From assembly GCF_047948215.1 (NCBI RefSeq), contig NC_134455.1, positions 149,588,575-149,652,574 on the forward strand: a DNA stretch of 64,000 bases. The letters are read 5' to 3'. Under the pieces are notes generated by a model. It was given only the letters and a program-made list of their open reading frames with translations. It was not told the DNA's origin and searched no databases. Below are positions 56,815 through 64,000 of the stretch, piece by piece. This DNA is from Lycorma delicatula. Lineage: Eukaryota > Arthropoda > Insecta > Hemiptera > Fulgoridae. The translations under genes were made by a program, and so were the position numbers. The first letter of the stretch is position 1, and each line of letters opens with the position of its first letter.

Positions 56815-58517
56815 AGCTTTTTTTAAAGTTTTTTATACTTAAATAGAATCTAATATAATTATAGTTCTACCTGTCTTTCTATTTTGATTCATATTGACAG
56901 GTTTTTTTATAAAGAAATGAATAATCGGACGAAGGGGTCTATCCTCAAACTACTTCCCCTTTAATAATTTAATTATTGTCTTTGGTCGGAGTAATAACGA
57001 AGGAAATTTAGTTAAAATAAATGTTATGACCTTGCATAAAAAAGAAGAGATTTAGATCTCGACCTATTCGTAAATTAATCCTTATGACAGCAATATTTCA
57101 TTTCCGTCCTTCAATTACTTCTCCCTTTTTCCTTCGGATAACGTTTCTATATTAGAGTATGGTTATCGAAAATAAAAGGGAATATCGGGAAGTCTGCTTT
57201 CGGCACAATATAATTATACTTCTAGTCTATCACATCTTGTGGTATTTTTCTTCTGAAATACATTAATTTTACACGATGTCAGAAAGCCACCATTTGCCAT
57301 TAGCTTTAAACGTTGTATTGTAAAAGATGCCTAATAATAGACCTGTCCCAACCTGTTTCCCAATTCCTTTTTAAAATCGCATAATGTAAGAAAATAATTC
57401 TGAAAATAAATCAGTAAGGAAATATTAATGTCAGCAGCGTAACTGATATCATAGTTACTAGCTATATAACGAATATCACACAGTTTCCCAATTTTATTTC
57501 GGTTAGTACATTTTATAAAATGTACTAACATTTCATAATAAGAAAAATTATTAAAAAATATAAAAAAATTGTAGCATATTGCAATTCAACGGATAAAGAC
57601 GCTGTGCTGACTTAAACTCTTCTTAAATTTTATTTCTGGTGGCGAGTTGAGCTGTATTTATTTTTATAATTCTTCTATTATTTATTTCAGTTTTTTAATA
57701 TTTTCCAGAAATCGTGAAAAATAAATGTACGTTATTAAATATCAAATATTTTATTAATTTCTATGAATGTAATAATTTTAAATACCCATAACAAATATAT
57801 AGAGAGGAAAATTTGTAGTAATCAATATTATAAAAGTATTACCTAAATATTGTTGTTGTTAAGATGATAAATAATTATTATCTTTTCTACTAAGATAATT
57901 TCTATGTTTAGTACTGCCTACCTTTCTTAGCTTCTTTTGTTTATCTTCTTTTACTTGTTGACGCGTTTCGAAACCACTCCATTTAAAATACTTTAAAAAT
58001 GCAATATGTTTTGACAATGGCGTGGTTTCGAACACTAAGCGATTATAAAATTAAGCTAAGAATGGTAGGCAGTAATAAACATATAAATTACCTAAATACA
58101 CTAATGTGCAGACAATAAGTTTTTAGTTGATTGACAGTTCACAAATAAATGAAAGACTTACATTTAAAAAAAAAAATTAAAAAATAGGAATAATAATAGA
58201 TTTTACATAAGAAAACCCGAAATTATGTAAAAAAACAATATTATCGGAAAAAATTACCGTAGAATGATTGAATTCAAAGAATTCATAGAAAGAGACAAAA
58301 TCGTTACGTAATCTGTGTATGAATTTTAATTTATGTGATCCTAATAAAATATAAACTGGTCTAAAAATAAATTAAAAATTATAATTGTAAATAAACTAAA
58401 ATTATAATTCTTTCTACATCTCTTGAAGAGAATAAAGTAAAAGTAACAAAAATTTGACGTAAAATATTTACCCGCGAAATAAGTTTTTAATAAAAATTAC
58501 ATATAATCAAAAAACAA
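56815..58517. other. AT-rich DNA without recognisable genes
   Basis: No gene or repeat family is recognised. Short open frames such as 57331-57531 have no motif. Confidence 0.45.
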
Positions 58518-58552
58518 AGTTGGCCTGAGTCTTCTACAGACTCAGGCCAACT
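58518..58552. repeat. Perfect 15-bp inverted repeat at a SINE truncation point
   Basis: The arms (58518-58532 and 58538-58552) are exact reverse complements, with loop TCTAC. On the minus strand the first arm and the loop still align with SINE family 2 (compare TGGTCGAC...TGTACAAGACT near 51417-51597), but the second arm does not. The SINE sequence ends in the fold-back. Confidence 0.85.
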
Positions 58553-58742
58553 ATTCGTGAGTTGTGTGGTTAACTGAACCCCAGCCAATAAAGTACACCT
58601 GTATCCACCATTTAGTACTCAAATCCATATAAAAGCTACTAAATTTTACTAGGATTCGAACTCCAGAACCTCCAGATTTGAAAATCAGGTATTAAACAAG
58701 TGATTTTGCAACGACGAGTTTACCACTAAACCATTCTGTGGA
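58530..58742 (-). mobile_element. tRNA-derived SINE, family 2, 3'-truncated
   Basis: On the minus strand the head begins near 58740 (CCACAGAATGGTTTAGTGG), with A box GGTTTAGTGGTAAACTCG and B box GAGTTCGAATCCTAG (about 58650-58664). The body (TATATGGATTTGAGTACTA, GGTTCAGTTAACCACAC) matches the copy at 51.2 kb along its length. The common 3' tail (CCTCTGAAG...CCCGGAGG) is missing, and the sequence ends in an inverted repeat. Confidence 0.85.
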
Positions 58743-60602
58743 CTGACACATTATTTTGTATTAGTTGTTTTCTTATATATATAATGCTCTACTGCAAAAT
58801 ACAAAATATAAACTGTAAAGGGAATATGATATAAATAACAAATTTAACTCGTGAATATATAGAAGTATAAGGAAGGGAAAGTGGAAGACCCCTGTGTCTC
58901 TTACTATTAAATATTTTTATAAAGTGATAAAGCCGGTAAAACCCGCATCTCGCGTCTCTTGGTCCGAGGGATACGACCCACGAGCGTGAAACCCATGATT
59001 CACAATTTACTAACGCGCTCCGCTTTCTATATTAGAGAGCATGGTGGGCGATGATACCGTTAACATCTCCCGACCGCAGTGATATTAGCTGCAGAAATTA
59101 ATATATACAAACTACCGACTAAAACTCGGCTAGCTATTTAATACACCTCTTCCCTTCATGTTATCCATTTTATGATATTATCTAAAGAATATCTTATCTT
59201 CATCCCTCTCTCCCGGCTTTTTCTTTCTTTAAAAAAAAAACTCCGAAAATTCTATTTTTCGTGTTTAATTTTTTCTGCCCTCATTGAAGAACGCTTCCAT
59301 TCGTATGATTTAAAAAAAAAACATCCCAATTAATTCAATAGAAAAGAAAATAGAACTGTATTTAACCGGTCATTGAAATTATAACTTTTTTAAAACACTA
59401 TCTATTTTTTAGTTTTTGGAGACCTACAAAACGTTGTAAGTTGCAGAATTTTATTTATTAATTACCACTTCGTCGCATTATCTCAAGCAGATGAAAAAAC
59501 ATTTTAGAAAAGTCTTTGTTTCTAAAATCAAAAACTAAATTAGATTAGGTTGCGTTGAACTATCGTTAATTATCCAGTTAGAGTATAATTTAAAAAAAAA
59601 AAAATTGAGTAAAGTGGTGTAGGTGGGTTGCAATATATGAATCAATATAAATAGTAGTTTTTTGGTGTTATTTAACCACGTTATCAAAACATCTCAAAGT
59701 TGGATTTTCTCACATTCAGTCGTATATAATCTATTGTAGATCAGTTACCTAAAATTAGAACACACGAATTAAAAGCTAAGTGATTCCGTTAATAATTATT
59801 AAATCAATTGGACTCTAAATCTATTCAATCCCATTTAAATTATACTCGTATATGCTCGATTCTTATACTGAAAGAATAACAGTAAATTCTTTAGTGAGTT
59901 TATACAAAATCGTATTGAAAGAATTTACAGTTATAAAAAAAAGGTTACCATGACCCGCAAACGAACCCAGGTCTTGTCAGATAATCTCATTAATTACTGA
60001 AGATCTAGTATTTGCCTCGACTTCTCTACCTTTTACTCTATTGAGTACAGGCCACTGTTACATGTTGATTGTTTTCTTAACAGAAAAAGGCTACATTTAC
60101 TTGTCCGTTTTTGTTTTTTGTTTCGGTCTTTAATTAAAGTTGAAAGTTATGTAAAGCACTTAAGTTTAAGTACAGGAGGACCTAGTTGGAGTCGCCTTCT
60201 TATAATGTAAATTAAATTATATTCAATAAAATAAATTATTGGATTATTATTATTTATAAATAACATAAATTATTGATGATCATCAATATCTTCGGGCAGT
60301 GCTCCTGAGCGAACAAAGGGAAGGTATTACTTGAAGAGTATTAACCTGGATTGGATGGGCTTGCCATGTTGTTTTGCAAGAGTAAAACGGCAACACATTC
60401 CCCGGTTTAATACAGCTAACATAACAGGTAACATACACTTTGCTTTGAAAATGGCCAAGTTATTTCGAGAGAGTCTTATGTCACTATACAAACCCTTTAA
60501 GTTACAAACCGACTCTACGTACATAAAGCTCCGTGGTTTGGTACTCTAGCAACAACTGATTAGGCGTGGCGATCTAATTACAGATAATCAGTTAATTGGT
60601 GT
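58743..60602. other. AT-rich DNA, possible tRNA-like remnant
   Basis: No gene is recognised. Near 59950-60050 on the minus strand, GGTAGAGAAGTCGAGG and CCTGGGTTCGTTTGC look like degenerate A- and B-box regions, with a T-run after them on the minus strand (plus-strand A-run at 59936). It might be an old SINE. A frame at 60331-60549 overlaps one on the other strand and neither shows motifs. Confidence 0.35.
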
Positions 60603-60604
60603 TA

Positions 60605-61944
60605 TGAGGGACGATCACAAAGTAAGTTACACTCCCTCTTAAAACAAACACATATTGATAAGACAATTTTTTTTATCGAACAAAAAACTATATAATTTAT
60701 CTGTTTTTTTCATAATTAATAAGTTTTTCTAAACAATTTTCATACCTTGTGACAAGTTTTTCCATTCCACTCCCATAAAAATTTCGTCCAATCTCCTTCA
60801 ACCATTTAAGAACTGCTTCCTTCAGTTCATCAATAGCGAAGCGCTCCCTTCCCAGGTCTCGCTCGAGAGGACCAAACAGGTAGTAGTCGCAGGGTGCTAG
60901 CTCAGGGCTGTAAGGCGGATGAGACCAGCCTTCCCACCTGAATTTTTTGCAGTAATGTGACAACTCCTGTCACATGAGCTGAATGAGTAGTAGCGTTGTC
61001 GTGAAGAAAAATGACTCCAACGTTCAACCTTCCGGGTCTTCGATCTTTAATGGTTTTACGCAACTTTTTTTAAAGTCTAACAGTAAGATTCGGTATTGGT
61101 TGTTGTTCCTCGGAGCATAAATTCACTGTAAACAACTCCCTTAGAATCGAAAATGACTGTCAGAATAACCTTCCGAACATGTGGAGATGTTTTCACTTTT
61201 TTTGGCTGTGGCGAATTTTTGTGTTTCTATTCATGTGACGCTCGTTCAGTTTTAGGAGTGTAATGAAGCACCCAGCTCTCATTCCACTTTACGGTTTGTT
61301 TCAAAAACTGTGGACCAGTCTTGGAATAACGTTGAAGAAAAGAAACAGCAGACGCAAAACGTTGATGTTTATGGCTCTCGGTCAACAGATGTGGCACCCA
61401 TCGTGCACACATCTTATGGAACCAAACTGAACGTGAATAATCGTAAACAGACTACCATAACTGCTGTTAAGTACACTGGCAATCTCTCTAATTTTAATGA
61501 GCCGGTTACTCAAGATAATTTCTTCACGCGTTCCACGTTACCCGTCGTGTATGCAGTTGAAGGATGCCCAGCACGCAGTTCGTCACTCACATTGTTCTTC
61601 TTTTTTTCAAATTTGGCGCCATTTTGTGATAAACAAAATTAGCAATTTAGCGATGAATTTAGCGATCATTTTGATCAACAATTTAGCGATGAATTTCTCA
61701 ACAATTGTAAGTTTTTGCCCATAAAAATCGTGACTACTGAACACGCTTCTACGCTGGACGAAACCTCTAGGGGACACGCCATATTGACAACGATAAGCGA
61801 TATTAACACGTACTGAATGTCGTACAGAACTGCTGCTGGGGGAACGTGAAGACAACACAACCAGTGTTGCTACCACAAGACATTAATAACCTTTCAGTTA
61901 AAAAACACGGCAAGGGTGTATCTTATTTTTTGATCCACCGCTCG
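60605..61944 (-). mobile_element. mariner-like element with both ends, inactivated
   Basis: The ends form imperfect inverted repeats of about 33 bases including TA: left TATGAGGGACGATCACAAAG... (60603-60635) and right, on the minus strand, TACGAGCGGTGGATCAAAAA... (61946-61914). TA lies at both sides (60603-60604, 61945-61946), the usual mariner target. The length of 1.34 kb is normal for a complete mariner. The transposase on the minus strand is broken by frameshifts. A short AATTTAGCGATGAATTT duplication (61648-61695) sits near the 5' part. Confidence 0.9.
60697..61640 (-). pseudogene. mariner transposase, D1 mutated and frame-broken
   Basis: On the minus strand, from the N-terminal side: the second helix-turn-helix block IKIREIASVLNSSYGSLFTI (about 61446-61505); CARWVPHLLTESHK and FLQRYSKTGPQFLK; then VKWNESWVLHYTPKTERAS, where the mariner norm is GDE(T/S)W. 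The first catalytic Asp is Asn (codon at 61281-61283). VIFLHDNATTHSAHV holds the second Asp (60998-61000). After a frame change, PPYSPELAPCDYYLF holds the third (60886-60888), consistent with the D34D arrangement after indels. The last part ends at 60697 with a KLVTRYENCLEKL block. Inactive both by the D-to-N change and by breaks. Confidence 0.9.
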
Positions 61945-61946
61945 TA

Positions 61947-64000
61947 TATCTTTACATATTAATAAAAATAATATTTCTATGAGGACCAATAAAAAATTCC
62001 TCTCCAAAATTTATATTAAAAAAATTTAGTCGAATTTTTTTATAAAAGGGCTGTAATAATAAAAATAAACTGTTGTAAGGACTTTATCCAAAATCAGTAT
62101 TTTTATTTCTTCAAACCAAGTTCAGTTCAACTATAATGCTTCTTCAAAACATAAATTAAAAACCAGAAAATTTTGTACGACAAGCAGAAAATAAAATATT
62201 TCTTTATGCTTTAATAGTTTTAATTTATAAATTTGATAAAGATAATTTGCATTGCACTAGTATATCATTAAAATTATTAAAAACTCAGAAAGTAAATAAT
62301 TACTTACAGCACCATTACGTGCATAAAAAATCTAGAGAATCATGTATTTAAAATTGTTGGGGGCAATCTTTACATGAAGAATGTCGTTTCGCAAGTTTAA
62401 CCAGAAACATTGTGCAGTCATCATTCATTTATATATATTTTTGTTACCCAGAATTTCATGAGAAATGAATTCAGTTAGGGTAGTAAAGCAGAGCGGGTAC
62501 GGGGTACGGTACGGGGAAAGAGATCTGTTTGATGACGCATACCAAACTTAACATTAAAATGTTTTACTACGTCCTCTCACCCCTCTTCTAGCTAGCTCAA
62601 AGCTTCTCCGGACAGTTCTATTCCGACAAAATAAAACCAGAGAGGGTGGATCGTACGGAATTCCACACAACTTAGCATCACCACACCGCCACCGAGCGCC
62701 TTTACTATCCTCAATAAATGCAAATTGTTTATTTTAATCATTTTATGTGCCTTCCGTTCCCCGACTTACAAAGCTGCTGTCCAATCGCTGTTTTCACAAT
62801 TGATTAACCAGTTGCTATTTTCAAAACCCTATCTTAGATTTTAATTATTGTTTAAAAACCAGCGTGCACTCATTCATCGCAATAAAGTTACATTTAATTT
62901 CAACGTTTACACGCACTTATCCTCTACGAATATTTCACTCTAAACTAACTCCTTTATTCCTTTACTCCACTAGAGTGTAAATAAATTTGCGTGCGTTTTC
63001 ATTTACTAGTACGTTATTGTACTACTAGAATATTATACGGCAGAATTAGAATCCATTAAACATTTGGGGGAAAATTTTACTTATTAATTTGTTAATAGCT
63101 AAACAGAAAATAAAGAAAGAGCAACCAAAAAGATATTCAAATAAATTTAACATACATTTCCCAATTTTTTATCGCATAAATTTTACTATAAATAAAAAAA
63201 TATTCAAGGAGTGTGAGAAATGGAGAAAATATGCGATGAGCATTATGGCAGCCACAAGTATGAAATTTAATCAGATAAATAAAAAACAAAATTTATGACA
63301 TTGTTTAAATACACATTATTATGAAAAATAAGGAACTTATAATTAATATATCAATTAAATAATTTCTATGTTAATTCGATTTTTTATTACATAGTAGCCT
63401 ACGTTTGAAAACCAATAGGGAGAGATATACCCTAATAAAACGGACTACAAGGGATGAGATGAAATAGATGGATCAAATATGTTGATAGGGAGAAGAAGGG
63501 GAAAAAAAGAAGGTAGTTACAAACTTGACTGCACGACGGGCGAAAAGGTAAGAGGCAGAGGGTGGTACGGTATAATTGAAGCTTGTGAAATATGAGAGGC
63601 CGCTTAAAAACAAAATTGAGGTTTTTAAGTGCACAGCTAGCGCCACAACGTCAGGTGATGCATGGCTCAGGTAATTATGCTAAATAAATCTTCAAGACAC
63701 AGCCGAACCCTGGACTGCTTGTACACGGCTATTAAATATAACCCGCCTAACCTTACTCGGTTGACAGCAAAACTAAACCAGAATGGAACGTTGATCGACT
63801 ACACCGACCGCTAAATAGTACTGATAAAAAATATTATCACAATTTATAAAATAATTGACAAACGATGTAGAAAGTTTAATGGAAGCGTTGGAATTATTAT
63901 CATACGGTGTTCGATGAATGATAATGAGATACTAAAATATGAATAAATAAAATTGAATTCAATAAAGTTTCTTAATTACAATGAAACTGTAATTAAATTT
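61947..64000. other. AT-rich DNA with two GC-richer stretches
   Basis: No gene is recognised. 62480-62720 and 63530-63800 have more G+C than their surroundings. The former includes a GGTACGGGGTACGGTACGGGG tandem-like stretch near 62500. Neither has an open frame or a known transposon motif. A promoter or an untranslated exon cannot be excluded. Confidence 0.4.

Noticed and set aside
1..64000. Bacterial-type systems (CRISPR, operons, toxin-antitoxin, prophage)
   Set aside because: Composition, lack of long open frames and LINE/SINE content show eukaryotic nuclear DNA. No regular spaced repeats like a CRISPR array were seen.

Overview
This window is AT-rich eukaryotic DNA, most likely from an insect with a large, repeat-filled genome. 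The transposon families (R1-, I- and RTE-like non-LTR retrotransposons, mariner, pogo, hAT MITE, tRNA-derived SINEs) fit an arthropod. A hemipteran is a guess, not something the sequence proves. I found no intact host gene, no rRNA or functional tRNA gene, no CRISPR array and no bacterial-style operon. Three short splice-flanked open stretches (near 5.2, 30.0 and 34.5 kb) could be small host exons inside long introns, but the evidence is weak.

Layout. 1.4-3.65 kb: a 5'-truncated RTE-like LINE on the plus strand, broken by frameshifts. 12.1-12.35 kb: a hAT-type MITE. 14.3 kb: a tRNA-derived SINE with a target-site duplication. 15.7-17.4 kb: a decayed copy of an uncharacterised multi-copy protein family, followed by an A-run. 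20.0-21.5 kb: the 3' half of an R1-like LINE on the minus strand. 24.5-26.8 kb: a much older relic of the same type of LINE as the one at 1.4 kb. 36.7-44.3 kb: three head-to-tail copies of an I-type LINE, separated by (TAA)n tracts. 46.3-47.9 kb: a pogo-like DNA transposon with both terminal inverted repeats. 51.2-51.7 kb: one SINE inserted in another, both with target-site duplications. 55.8-56.8 kb: an unclassified element bounded by short inverted repeats. 58.5 and 55.4 kb: further SINEs. 60.6-61.95 kb: a mariner with both ends. The rest is unremarkable AT-rich DNA with a few GC-richer islands (11.1-11.6, 52.3-52.7, 62.5-62.9 kb).

The most interesting signal is the I-type LINE cluster. Two of its three copies run from 5'UTR through an ORF1 (gag with zinc knuckles) directly into the shared 3' end with no ORF2, and each copy begins exactly at a (TAA)n tract. 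This suggests a gag-only, trans-mobilised LINE derivative, with (TAA)n tails seeding the next insertion. Two more patterns deserve attention: two SINE families that share a 3' tail, and a recurrent set of perfect 14-16 bp inverted repeats with tiny loops, one of them exactly at a SINE truncation point.
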